A stretch of 64,000 nt of DNA from contig JAMXDE010000041.1 in NCBI GenBank assembly GCA_026770025.1, positions 434,001 through 498,000 of the forward strand. Reading direction: 5' to 3'. Position 1 is the first letter of the stretch; every line of letters begins with the position of its first letter. This stretch comes from Craspedostauros australis. Lineage: Eukaryota; Bacillariophyta; Bacillariophyceae; Mastogloiales; Achnanthaceae. Positions 1-11,014 of the stretch are shown in pieces. A program made the translations under genes and the position numbers. The notes beneath the pieces were generated by a model, which saw only the letters and a list, made by a program, of their open reading frames with translations, had not been told where the DNA came from and made no database searches.

Positions 1-919
1 CTTTCTTCACCATTTGGGAGGTGCTCCTGCCCACACTCCAAGAAGAGCCTACCTTCATCGATACAGCCATACTCGCCAACCCAACCAGTACCGCGCACCA
101 GACGTTGAACTGGATGGCAAACGGCAACCACCAATACCTCACATCAATGATTGTTAGGAATTGAGGGTACGACTTTGTTGTAATACCCGTGATTGCCGCA
201 CCTCCCAACATTATTCGTCACAGCTTTGAATATTATTCGTCACATGTTCGGAGACTATTTGTCACACCTTTGTATACCATGTCATTATGACTATGACTAA
301 GGATACGGACGCAATTGACACCTGTACTACCGCAAGGAGGGTAGTCTGTCCTCTGGTAACGTAAGGACGACACCCATGGCGGATCAGGAGGTCCCAATAC
401 CAAACCAACCATAGCAACCATGCAGACGACGACGTCGATCAGAACAGCCGACCGATGGGCAAGTGACGCACCCCCTTCAGAGGACAGCACGCGCCCCTCC
501 TACGGACAAGAACATCTGCAGGTTTGGAACATCAGAAAGGATCAGAACATCCGCAGGTTTGGAACATCACCAAGGTTGACATCGATCGTAGGACGATGGC
601 GTCATGAGATCAACGACGGAAACATGTGATAGGCAAGTGCTCAGGACTGCAGATCCCTACCATGCGAGCGTAGACAGCTACAACGATGCAGAGGCAAGCA
701 ACAACGATGCCAGGACAAGGAAGCAAGAACAGAGCATGATGAATGGGGAGAGAAGCACCTAAGAACAACAGGACGCCCCGTGTCGCCACCGCGACAGATG
801 CCTACCATGAAGAATGAAATCGGAAGAGAAAGTGAGATTGTGCTCACAGTTCTAAAACGGTACAGTTTCTAACAGCGGATTTGATTACAGTACTAACAAT
901 AACCCCGGATTTCCAACAA
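1..919. other. Upstream region without a recognisable gene
   Basis: Short open frames occur on both strands, but none shows a known motif, an ATG with good context or a splice pattern. Two near-identical phrases around 'aacatcaga' and 'aacatccgcaggtttggaac' lie at about 510-570. The 3' end leads into the LRR coding frame, so a 5' exon with a membrane anchor could be hidden here, but I cannot point to one. Confidence 0.5.
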
Positions 920-1714
920 ATGATCACAGGAAATGCGCAGGCCTATGCATCACACCTGTTGGAATACTATGTAGTAGCGAGCATGTACTTTTCACTCGAT
1001 GGAGCCAATTGGAACGACAAGATGGGCTTTCTATCAGATACTGACCTGTGCAACTGGCACTCTTCCTCTGGTGGTGTGACATGCGATAATGGCCATGTGG
1101 TACAAGTAGCTTTGGGTGACAAAGGCATGCAGGGCACGCTCGATCCAGCCCTGTATCATCTCTCACACCTTGAGCAATGGTCAATGGAAACGACTTCCAG
1201 CACTCGCGGACAGATCGATGGTATCATCTTCAGTCACATTGGCATGTTGAGTATGCTATCAGAGCTAACTCTAGTGTACATGGAACTGCGAGGTGCGTTT
1301 CCGTCAGAAATACATCAACTTACACAATTGACACGTCTTGACCTGGATTCCAACAACTTCGCTGGACCACTTCCTTCTCAGATTGGTCGATTGACAGCAA
1401 TGCGACATCTTGATCTGGATTACAATGACTTCACTGGACAGCTTCCATCCAAAATTGGTCTGCTGACATCATTGGCATGCCTTGACCTGGTTTACAACGG
1501 CTTCACTGGGCAGCTTCCATCCGAGATTGGCCTGCTGACATCATTGGCACGCCTTGGCCTGGATTACAACAGCTTCACTGGACCACTTCCTTCTCAGATT
1601 GGTCGATTGACAGCATTGCGACATCTTGACCTGAATTTCAACGGCTTCACTGGGCAGTTTCCATCCGAAATTGGTCTATTTGCATCTTTGGCAGGTCTTG
1701 AGCTGGAAGAGAAC
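920..1714 (+). pseudogene. LRR protein gene, 5' part (split by LTR element)
   Basis: This fragment starts at the first in-frame ATG (920). It encodes an N-terminal cap followed by about six to seven leucine-rich repeats of the plant-like type, with the pattern LPSxIGxLTxLxxLDLxxNxFTG. The cap has the order 'Y..S.DG.NW', 'LC.WH' and 'GVTCD', as in extracellular diatom LRR proteins. No signal peptide or membrane anchor is visible, so an upstream exon may be missing. The frame runs into the retrotransposon at 1715, exactly after the 6-bp target site. When the element and one copy of the target site are removed, the frame continues without a shift at 8514 ('EEN' then 'DLTGRLP'). Such proteins are surface recognition or adhesion molecules in their family; the ligand here is unknown. 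Confidence 0.85.
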
Positions 1715-2533
1715 TGTTGGAAATCCGGGGTAACCCAGTCTCTAGTAGTAGTATCTGATTACCTATTCCTGTTGTTGCATTGTTGGAACTGTGAGTACAA
1801 CATCTCCATCTCTTTCAATTTCATTTGCCACAACATACATAATCCACAGTAGCACACAGTCTTGCCCTTGCTCATGTAGTGCTGTCTCCTGCTTCATCAT
1901 GTCATGCATCATGCACTTCATGTACATCTCATCTTGCAGTATCGGTGCATCTTATCATTCATCTCAGATATTCCATCTCCTGCTCTCTGCATGCATCTCA
2001 TCATGCATTTCAGTAGTTTCATTTCGCTCTACGCTCATGCAGTACATCTCGTAGTCATCTGGGTATCTCCTCACAGGTTTTGTATCGATCGATCCCACAT
2101 CGTCCTCGATTCCTCAGAATTCCTCTCACACGACCATCATGTCACCTGTCGTTTCTCTTTCGTGCTCTTGGGTGACTGGGGGATCGCCTCTGTTTCTCCT
2201 TCTCACCGTTTCTCCCTTTCAGGTGACTCCGGTGTGTCTCTGTCCGTAGAGGCGCGTCGACTTGGTTGGGATTTATTGTTCGCGTTGTCCATAGTTGTTG
2301 GCCCATGCGCGGATGCATCCCTAGTGGTAAAATCATAGGTTCGCCCTCACTTCCATGACGGACCGTGGACAGACCCTGTGATGCAAGACACGATTGGTTG
2401 CGTGAGGTGGGACAGGCTTACAAGGTTGTCCGAGTGTGATCAACAATGTTGAATCTATTGAGTCGTGAAGATATTATTGGGAGGTGCGGCAATCATGGGT
2501 ATCTTGACAAAGTCGTACCTCCGATTCCTGACA
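1715..2533 (-). repeat. LTR (3' LTR in element orientation)
   Basis: This 819-bp repeat starts TGTTGGAAATCC and ends CGATTCCTGACA on the plus strand. Reading by eye against the other LTR I found a single difference (C here, T there, in 'cagtat[c/t]ggtgc', near 1942). Such identity points to recent insertion. Confidence 0.95.
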
Positions 2534-2754
2534 CCCTTCCATTGTCGCATCGACAATATATCATTCTGACTCCACACTCCCTTGTCTCCCATCACCACCA
2601 TCCTTCTCGCCATCCCATCAGTCCATTGCCAACTGCGGCTGGATGATATTGCTCTTGTGTCTGTCACATATCTCTTCTTGGCGTTTTTCGTGAACCCTGT
2701 CTGCGATGTTGTCTCCTGAACGTACGAACCGGGCTCTAGCCACTCTGTTCGCAA

Positions 2755-3171
2755 TCAGTTCTCGAATGAATTGATGTCGTATGTCGATGTGTCTCGTTCT
2801 CGTTGATGTCGATGGATTGGAAGCAATGTAGATTGCTCCCATATGTCGACCGTCGCATCTGTAGATCCATGTGTTTTCAATCTCCAGATGATTGGCACTC
2901 CTTGTAGCAGGACGACATGCCCTCCCACGCTGATGCGATTGTTCTTGTCACCAGCGAACTCGCTGTAGGTGTACATCATAATCGTCCATGCATCGTTCTC
3001 CAATGGACTTGGTCTCATCTTCAGTCCATACTCTCTCGTATCCGACACAAACTCCATGATCCTTGGCATCTCCTTGTATGCTGCGGCTGTTGGTCCATCC
3101 AACACCTTGGTCAGTTCTCGCACTGCATTGGCGATGTCGGGTCGTGAGTGCTTCACCAGGTACAGCAGCAT
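2755..3171 (-). pseudogene. Copia RNase H-side polyprotein fragment
   Basis: The frame shows the Copia block after the reverse transcriptase palm: 'YLVKHSRPDIANAVRELTK', then a 'D.P' region and 'SEFAGDKNNRISVGG', which leads to RNase H. The reading is lost at about 2780, so the RNase H domain is not complete in one frame. It lies directly downstream of the reverse transcriptase fragment in the element's orientation, as expected for Copia (protease, integrase, reverse transcriptase, RNase H). Confidence 0.8.
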
Positions 3172-3223
3172 GCCTACTCCACTTTGGTAGCTGCTGTGTC
3201 GTTGCTTGTCGACCTTTGGTGAA

Positions 3224-3876
3224 TCACTCTCTCTCTTTCTGGATGCCTTGTCCTGGCGTCCCTGGTGTTCTGTATCGTTGCAGCTTCATCACATTGTCTT
3301 TGAAAGTGCTGACGATGTTGTTGATGATGTGCGGTTGGTTCACCCAGCAGTTGGTCTCGTCATGGTTGAATCTGATCTTGCAACTGAGGTAGTCTTCGAG
3401 ATCCCTTTCCACCTTGATTCCAAACCGCTCTGCCTTGATATCCCCTACGAGTTTCTTCAACTCCTGTTCATCTCCGATGCATAGGCAGTCGTCGACGTAG
3501 GTTCCGATCAGCAGTAGTCTCCCTTCCTGATCTCGAATCAGGAGGCATGGATCCGTTCTGCTCCGTCTGAATCCCAATTTGAATAGGATGTCGACCAGCT
3601 TCTTGTTCCATTGTCTTGCGCGCTCTACGAGTCCGTAGATCACCTTCTTGAGCAACAGGCATTCGTTATCACCATGCTCCATGCCCTTCTGGCAAAGCAT
3701 GTAGGTCTCCTCTTCGAGGTCTCCATGTAGGAATGCTGTCTCAAGGTCGATAGTGATGCTGCCCAATGTTCAGTAGCATCCTCATTGTGAGCATTGCGCG
3801 GAAGGTTGCGTCGTGTATCACGGTGCGCGTTGCATTGAGAGGTCGACTCCTGCGATCTGCGAGTATCCGCATGCAA
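3224..3876 (-). pseudogene. Copia reverse transcriptase fragment
   Basis: The main frame (3224-3766) carries 'DLETAFLHGDLEEETYM' and the catalytic 'YVDD' box in 'LLIGTYVDDCLCIG', the signatures of Copia reverse transcriptases. Between 3766 and about 3910 the upstream fingers region ('RLVACGYSQIAGVDLS', then 'TFRAMLTMRM') is found in other frames, so at least one frameshift lies near 3760. The enzyme would copy the element's RNA into DNA, but this copy could not make it in one piece. Confidence 0.88.
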
Positions 3877-5078
3877 CGAGTCTGGCGCAGAATACGCCGT
3901 TCCTCTTCTCCTTGAATACCCATTTGATCTTCACGCACTGCCGGTCTCTCGGCATCTGATCCTTCTTGATCTCCTGCTATACACTCCTTTTCTGGCCATG
4001 TCATTGGACTCTTTGTTGATAGCGTCGTTTCGTTGCTTCCGCTCGTCCGGATCTACATGATCCTAGCACTCCTCAGGCGTACGTAGACTCAGCATCATTT
4101 CGGTGTTGATGTGCTCGAATCTCTCGCCGTCGCGCGCGCGCTCTCTCTCTCTCTCTCTCTCATCATCATCATTATCCTGACTCGCAGCGATGAAGTCGAT
4201 CGCTCTCATCCTTCATTGGGAAGTACCGATCCTCATGCCTGCGACGTTGTTGTTAATGATTGACCCGTCCGTTTCAAAGTTGGGCCTGTCTGTTGCCACT
4301 GGAGCGTTCATCGTCTCCCGTTCAGTTGTGTAGCCATCGCTATCTCCTGATTCTGATGCTTTGTTCGCCACCCTCGTTGAGCGTTCGCATATTGCGGTCA
4401 GCTGCCAGCTCTGCCGTCAAGTTTCTTACAACCGTGTCGTCGATCGCCTCCATCCTTCATGGTAGATAGCATCGATTCATCATACTGCAGCTTCTCTGTC
4501 ATGGGAGTTGTTGGTGGCCTCCTACCAATCCTTCTCCATTCATCTAGGGTTTCTCCCTTCCGGATCTGTCATTTGGTTTCTTCATCCGACATGCCCGCGT
4601 CTCTCATTGATCGTATATCGATGCGTCTTGGCTCACTGTATCTGGAGTTCGCCCTTCATGGCTCTCGCTCTCATAGCTGTGTCCTTTCCAGATTCGAGCC
4701 TCTCTCGTAGACTCCATGCTCATTGCGCACCGATCTCATCTCTCCGCTTGACGTATCTCGTCGATCATTCGGCGTTCGGTTCCTCTTGATCATCTGCCAT
4801 GCTCATGCTGTGGCCATATCGCTGAACCTTTCTGTCATGGCCTCCTGCCATTCATTGCTCTTCTTGGGATCCACATGACCCCGTCATTTGTCACTTGTGG
4901 TCGGACCCGGCATCATTGCGACATTTGCTTGCTCGGATCCCTCTTCGTCTTGTATGTAGTTCAATGCTTGGTTCGCAGCGATGAAGTCACCCAGGCTCAT
5001 CCTCTTATGAGTGGTGTCAATCGTCATGCCTGCGATATCTCTGTTGAATGTTGACTCGTCTGTGTGAAAGTTGGGTCC

Positions 5079-5669
5079 TCATGTCGCCGGTAGTGTGGTA
5101 GTCATCTCTCGAGCGGTCTCATACCCCTCATCATTCTCTGCTTCTGCTTCTCCACTTGATCCAAGTTCTTGCTCCTCCTTCGGAATGGGCATATCATAGT
5201 ATCCCATAAGAGCACTCAGCATCCTCGGCATGTGCACGACAGGTTCTGCGATTGGGACTGTGTTTGGTGCGTTCTCGACCAAATCGTCTCGTCCCGTCTC
5301 ATTGTCCCTTCCGGATTCATCGTCGTCGTCATCGTCCGATGGTTCATCCCCTTGGGTAGGGAGCAAGTCATCTTGCCCTCGAGCAGCGTCTTCTGTATCT
5401 GTATCGTCTCCGGCTCTTCTGCTCTGATCAGCGTCGTCGGTCTCCATGCTTCGGATGGTATCCGCACGTCTCTCCCAAGTCACTCTTCTATCTGGGGAAG
5501 TCATCCCTGAAGTAGAGTCATCATCTCCCAGGTCTATCAGTACTGACCTGCTGGCATTCTCAATACTCTCGAATTGCCCATATGACTGATCCATCCATGT
5601 CACGTTTCTCGTGATTAGGATCCTGGTCACCGCCAGGTTCACTGTGCGGTCCATACCGCTTGCATGCAA
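5079..5669 (-). pseudogene. Acidic linker region of the Copia polyprotein
   Basis: This 196-aa open stretch is rich in Asp, Glu and Ser, with an Asp run. Its position, between where integrase should be and the reverse transcriptase, and its composition fit the low-complexity linker of Copia polyproteins. No catalytic motif is visible. The stretch from 3900 to 5079 holds only short, shifted frames plus a (CT)n run at about 4139-4162. Confidence 0.5.
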
Positions 5670-7688
5670 CTCCTGTGTCCAATCAGCATCTGTTGGATAG
5701 GAGTGAGGTTGCTGTTCTCCAGCATGTCGTTGATTGCGTGCACGTTGCGAGCCACGTCGAGTGCACTCCGCACGCCAATCTCATGCATTCTGTAGTGCAA
5801 CGCGTGTGGGTATGCGCATCTGCATAGTCGACTTTCGAAGTCGTCGATCGCATTGTAGCAGATCCTCGAGACCTCGAAGTGCACATCGTTGGCAGACATC
5901 ATGTTGCTCAACGAGTATCGACCTAAGAGTCAGATCGGACCTGCGTTCATGAGCAGTCCTCTGCGCTCCTCCCTTTCCGCTTTGGTCCGTGGGATTGCTC
6001 CTCTTGGTCCGTCCGGAATCTGGGTGAGGACTGCAGTTTCTTGGCAGTCCATGCACCATGCATTCAATGGGCCGCGCTTCGAGCGCAACGGATACCATGC
6101 GTTGTTCATGCCCTGACGTGACGCCTCTTCGGTCTTTCTGTCGAAGTAGCTCCAAATTAGGGTGAGATATTGTACCAGCTCATGGATAGTGCTGTCAATC
6201 TCCTCGTCGGCGTCCACTCCGGTCATTGTCATTTCGTTGACGCTGACATCCTGTTTGATTGCTTTGCCGTCGCGCATCATCGCGTAGTTTCCGATGGTCA
6301 CATTTTGTTGTTGTTCGCGATTTCGGTGATGGCCACGAATTTCGTGTTGGTCACAATTTTGATGCCGACCACATTTTCGTTGATGGGCATGGACATCGGC
6401 TCGTCGTTTGCGATGAGAGCGATGTCATCCATCCCGTCCATCCCGTCTGTCGCGACCTTGGCCAACCCGGCTTCCTTCATCTCATTATCGTGGGCATCGT
6501 GGTTAGGACAGTTGATCTTGAACCGATCGATCCGTAGTCAACGCAATCTCGCTCTCACTGCTGTTGCCTCGTGCGCACTTATAACCGTTTTTGATACGGT
6601 GGCGGTCGTAGATGAGGCTCACAGCTCCGCGGATGTCTTGAGTCATCATCTTCATTGATGGCAAGGATACCTCCTGTTCCTCGTCTTCCGTCTTGAGTCT
6701 GGGATCGAAGCGCGGTGGGACCTCCCGTCCAGATTTGTTACAGCGCTTTCCCTTCTCACGACAGCATACACTTTCTGTGTTGCTATTTTCGTTGTTGTCG
6801 CCAATTCATGGCTGGTAGATTGCATTCTTACCTCCTCGATCATATCGCAGTAGGAATCGCAGCCAACACTCGAGCTCCGTATCACACAATGGCAATCGGC
6901 GCCATGTGATCGTCTTGATGCTTCCATTGCTGCTCCTCACATCACTCTTGATATGATGACGACTATGGGCCACGCCCATCTCTGCGTATATCTTGATCAT
7001 TCTTGGATCGCGCCGCGTATGCTTTGCGCGCAGATGTTCAGCATCGGCGATCTGTGTTGCTCCTTATCCATCTTGGCTTTCATATCGACCGAGTGGATCT
7101 GAGCTCGCTCCGTGCCTTGCACGGGTAGGTTGGAAGCTCTCATTGCTTCTTCGATTGCATCTCGTTGAGCTCCTTCAGCTATCTCGCCTTCATAGCGCAG
7201 TCTGCTGAATACGATGCATCCGAGAGCGTGGTCTGCTGCGTCTGAATCTCTTCTTGCGTGCAGCTTGCTCTCGTACTCCAACACAGCCTCGAAGGTCTCC
7301 GTGTGCCTTCCTCGACTTCATGGTCCCATGACCATGGACAGTTCTTCCAATGCGCGTGTTCCGAGCGCCTCCTTGCTTCCAGCAATACTTGTTGTGCTTG
7401 TAGTTGCTTCAGCTGCGGTCTCCACTCTGCTGGTGGACTCGCGGTGGTGCTCGATTCGATCATCATCGTCTCGACATCGTCGTTCGTGTGGGGGTTGCCA
7501 TGCCGTTCTTGGCGTCCATTGACAAGGAGCGTCATGCTCCAGAACCTCTTGTTCTCCTTTCTCTTAACACAGGGGACCATTACTCGCGATGGTCCTGGGT
7601 GTGGTTGATAGTCATGTCAATGATGATGATGTGGGCTAGTGTTGGTGGTGGTGGAAACGTTGGATTTCAATCATAACGTTTCGAAACG
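5670..7688 (-). pseudogene. Degenerate gag/protease/integrase part of the element
   Basis: Minus-strand frames at 5639-5911, 5930-6301, 6298-6480, 6806-7000, 6997-7284 and 7179-7580 overlap end to end in different phases. This is what a once-continuous polyprotein looks like after indels. The frame at 7179-7580 has an amphipathic Gln/Glu/Leu-rich stretch that could be gag. I could not identify a zinc knuckle, a protease D-S/T-G box or an integrase DDE triad with confidence. Its coding identity rests mainly on position inside the element. Confidence 0.45.
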
Positions 7689-8507
7689 TGTTGGAAATCC
7701 GGGGTAACCCAGTCTCTAGTAGTAGTATCTGATTACCTATTCCTGTTGTTGCATTGTTGGAACTGTGAGTACAACATCTCCATCTCTTTCAATTTCATTT
7801 GCCACAACATACATAATCCACAGTAGCACACAGTCTTGCCCTTGCTCATGTAGTGCTGTCTCCTGCTTCATCATGTCATGCATCATGCACTTCATGTACA
7901 TCTCATCTTGCAGTATTGGTGCATCTTATCATTCATCTCAGATATTCCATCTCCTGCTCTCTGCATGCATCTCATCATGCATTTCAGTAGTTTCATTTCG
8001 CTCTACGCTCATGCAGTACATCTCGTAGTCATCTGGGTATCTCCTCACAGGTTTTGTATCGATCGATCCCACATCGTCCTCGATTCCTCAGAATTCCTCT
8101 CACACGACCATCATGTCACCTGTCGTTTCTCTTTCGTGCTCTTGGGTGACTGGGGGATCGCCTCTGTTTCTCCTTCTCACCGTTTCTCCCTTTCAGGTGA
8201 CTCCGGTGTGTCTCTGTCCGTAGAGGCGCGTCGACTTGGTTGGGATTTATTGTTCGCGTTGTCCATAGTTGTTGGCCCATGCGCGGATGCATCCCTAGTG
8301 GTAAAATCATAGGTTCGCCCTCACTTCCATGACGGACCGTGGACAGACCCTGTGATGCAAGACACGATTGGTTGCGTGAGGTGGGACAGGCTTACAAGGT
8401 TGTCCGAGTGTGATCAACAATGTTGAATCTATTGAGTCGTGAAGATATTATTGGGAGGTGCGGCAATCATGGGTATCTTGACAAAGTCGTACCTCCGATT
8501 CCTGACA
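7689..8507 (-). repeat. LTR (5' LTR in element orientation)
   Basis: This 819-bp copy has the same length as the other LTR, differs by one base as far as I can read, and has TG..CA ends. It is followed by the right copy of the target duplication gagaac (8508-8513), where LRR coding sequence resumes. Confidence 0.95.
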
Positions 8508-9208
8508 GAGAACGACTTGACAGGACGGCTTCCATCCGAAATTGGCCAACTGACAGCGATCACTGGTCTTCGTCTACGAGGGAACGACTTCACTGGGCGG
8601 CTTCCATCCGAGATTGGTCTACTGATAGCATTGTCACGTCTTGACCTGAATCACAACGATTTCGCTGGACAGATTCCGTCCGAGATTGGTCAACTGACCG
8701 CACTCACCACACTTAGTCTACATCGGACCAAAGTCACTGGACCACTTCCATCTCAGATTGGTCAGCTGACAGCTCTTGCCTCTCTTGATCTGGGGTCTAC
8801 CGGCTTGACTGGAAAGCTTCCATCCGAGATTGGTCAACTGACAGCATTGGGACATCTTGACTTGGAACAGGTGCACTTCACTGGACAGCTTCCACCCGAG
8901 ATTGGTAAACTGGCAGTACTCACCATTCTTGACCTGGATTTCACCAATCTGGTCTCCTTGCATCATTGGGAAAAGTCAGGATCCCCGGAATCTAATTCGG
9001 TTCCATTGGCCCAACAGAACTAGCTCAGCTTGCACAGGTTGCCTATCTTTTCCTGCAATATAACAACTTCATCGGCGACCTTGACCCCCTCTTCTGCGCA
9101 TCTTCATTCTCTTTCAGGTATTTCCGAAGTGACTGCGCAAGCGGTCCGCATGGCGAAGACCCAGAAGTTATCTGCACCTGTTGCACCTCATGCTTCTACA
9201 CCAAGTAA
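8508..9208 (+). pseudogene. LRR protein gene, 3' part
   Basis: The sequence continues the LRR gene in frame from 8514 with about six more repeats of the form LPSEIGQLTALxxLDL. From about 8960 the frame is lost: the open frame drifts into non-LRR sequence and stops at 9021. The genuine C-terminal reading is in another frame: 'AYLFLQYNNFIGDLDPLFC', then an aromatic stretch with 'DC', then 'ICTCCTSCFYTK' and TAA at 9206-9208. That Cys-rich tail is characteristic of diatom LRR proteins. The tail frame contains a TAA near 8991, so the gene carries at least one indel and one stop besides the transposon. Confidence 0.8.
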
Positions 9209-11014
9209 GAAACGATGGCAGCCCACAAAAACAGATACGACCGATTCAACGTCAATGTCGGCAACTTATACGACGATATTCTCAAAGCAATGCAATCGCA
9301 CGAAGGATCGCAACTCGCCACAGCCTTCATTTCCATCCTTGTGTGTGCCATACCTGTAGAAGACTCTCTCATTTCAGCGCCATTCAACAAACGGGTGTCG
9401 ACGCCTTTCCCAAAACAAGGTGATCTCGCGAGCGAGTACCAGAGTGTTTGGGGAAGCACAAACAGTGACCATGGTAGATGCACACCAAATGGAATGAAAC
9501 GACAAGCGTCGCTCGATGACGGGATGATACCTGTCGCAGAGCGGTTCGGGTGGATATGCGGCAAATATCCAATAAAGGAAACATATCAAGTTGATGGTTT
9601 CTTCACGAACACATTCCTCTACTTAATTTGTGGAATGTGAGTGACAACGGACGAAACAGTTGCAACGGACCCACTGGATGTTGGAATCATCTTTGTTGGC
9701 CTTCGCTCGTCTTCCTCTTCCCATCGCCTCGTGTTCGCGGTCCTGGTGGCGTTTGTCGGCAACATGAACGAGCCATGCATGAGAAAGGCGACAGTGTCCT
9801 GCAATCTCCTGCAATTGATCAAAGCTTGCAGCCTTTTCAACGATCAACAGACACACAAACGGTGGCCCTTGTTGTGCCGTCTGGGGAGAAAGAGCACGAA
9901 CACCGGCGCACTGAGCGATGAATGATGGTGGTTGTTGAATGATCGTTGCCGTCACCGCCAGCGTTGGCGATCCTCGCTTCGTTTCGGAGGGAGCGCGCGC
10001 AAGGACAGGAAGAACGCGACTCCTCCTTGCCTCTGTTGGAATCAACGATGTGCACATGTTTTTGCTGCCGTTGAACTTCAAATGGACAATACTCGCAGAG
10101 ATGCTCCATTCGTTCAATGCGGGTGTTGACTCTCCTCCCCTCTGCACACCAAACCGTGTGCCTTCAATCGTTGCGATGTTGTTGTCGGCAGATCCACCCA
10201 TGTGCTGTGTTGAATGTTGGATGTGTTTGTTGGTGGCGTGTCACCAAGACAGACGAGACGAGCACGGAATCATCTCTGTTTGCCCAGGGAGCGCAGGTCC
10301 TGTTGTTGATACAAACTGTGGATGTTCGACACAAAACCAGCAACTGTTCGATTTTATGGACTCTCGCGCCAACAAGCAGTCATTGGGAGCGTTGGTTGGG
10401 CCTGATTTTGTTGTGGGCGTGCCTTGTTTGCGTCAATATTAAATGTTTGACGATCGGGTGACTTGATCTAGTGCCGTATCGAGGTAGTAAAGTGTCATCG
10501 TTGCGCCCATACTATCGTAGTTAAGAATCGGGTCGTATCAACAGTGTGAGGGACAAGTGCGAAACACAATGTCATCGAGAATCTCAATGATGAATCAAAC
10601 GCGGAATTTGCTTCACTCTACTCCAAAGGCACGGGTACTCAAAATGTTCTGTCGTTTCTGCGACAAAACTGGACCAGACAACAGACAAACCCAACGACGA
10701 TGGCGCTCCTTCACGCGACAGGCGACGAATGCATCCGGGAAGGTGACAGCTTTGCTCTCTGGGAGCAACGGTAAAAAACAAAAATTACCATAGGTCGGAA
10801 AACAAGCTGAAACGAAACACGTACGCTACGGTGGCTTGGACTGAATAGCATGACCGGGGCAACCAGTGTTGGAGTGCGGAGAGCGAAGCAACTCACAAAC
10901 CCGAGAAGCACCACTCCTGTGTTGTTGGCAACTGTGTTGGTTTTGCTGATTAAGTGTGCATTTGTTCGTGTTGTGGTTGATTGACTTGTGTGGGACTATT
11001 GATGTGTGGAGTAA
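9209..11014. other. Region with long but unsupported open frames
   Basis: Open frames of 140-190 codons occur on both strands (9215-9640 plus, 9939-10442 plus, 9623-10201 minus). They overlap antisense and lack recognisable motifs, and several start only at GTG or TTG. The plus frame starting at ATG 9215 begins with a plausible hydrophilic stretch, but I cannot connect it to a family. I make no gene call here. Confidence 0.4.

Larger units (their letters stand above)
1715..8507 (-). mobile_element. Copia-type LTR retrotransposon, inserted in the LRR gene
   Basis: The element has two 819-bp direct repeats that begin TG and end CA, flanked by the 6-bp target duplication gagaac at 1709-1714 and 8508-8513. 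Reverse transcriptase and the region leading to RNase H read on the minus strand, so the element runs 8507 to 1715. A purine-rich stretch (GGAAGGG on the minus strand) abuts the inner edge of the downstream LTR at 2534 and is the probable polypurine tract. I could not match the sequence after the other LTR to a tRNA primer site. The interior reads in several broken frames, so the copy does not look autonomous. Confidence 0.93.

Noticed and set aside
9623-10201. 192-codon minus-strand frame and overlapping plus frames
   Set aside because: Overlapping frames on both strands, low complexity and no recognisable motif.
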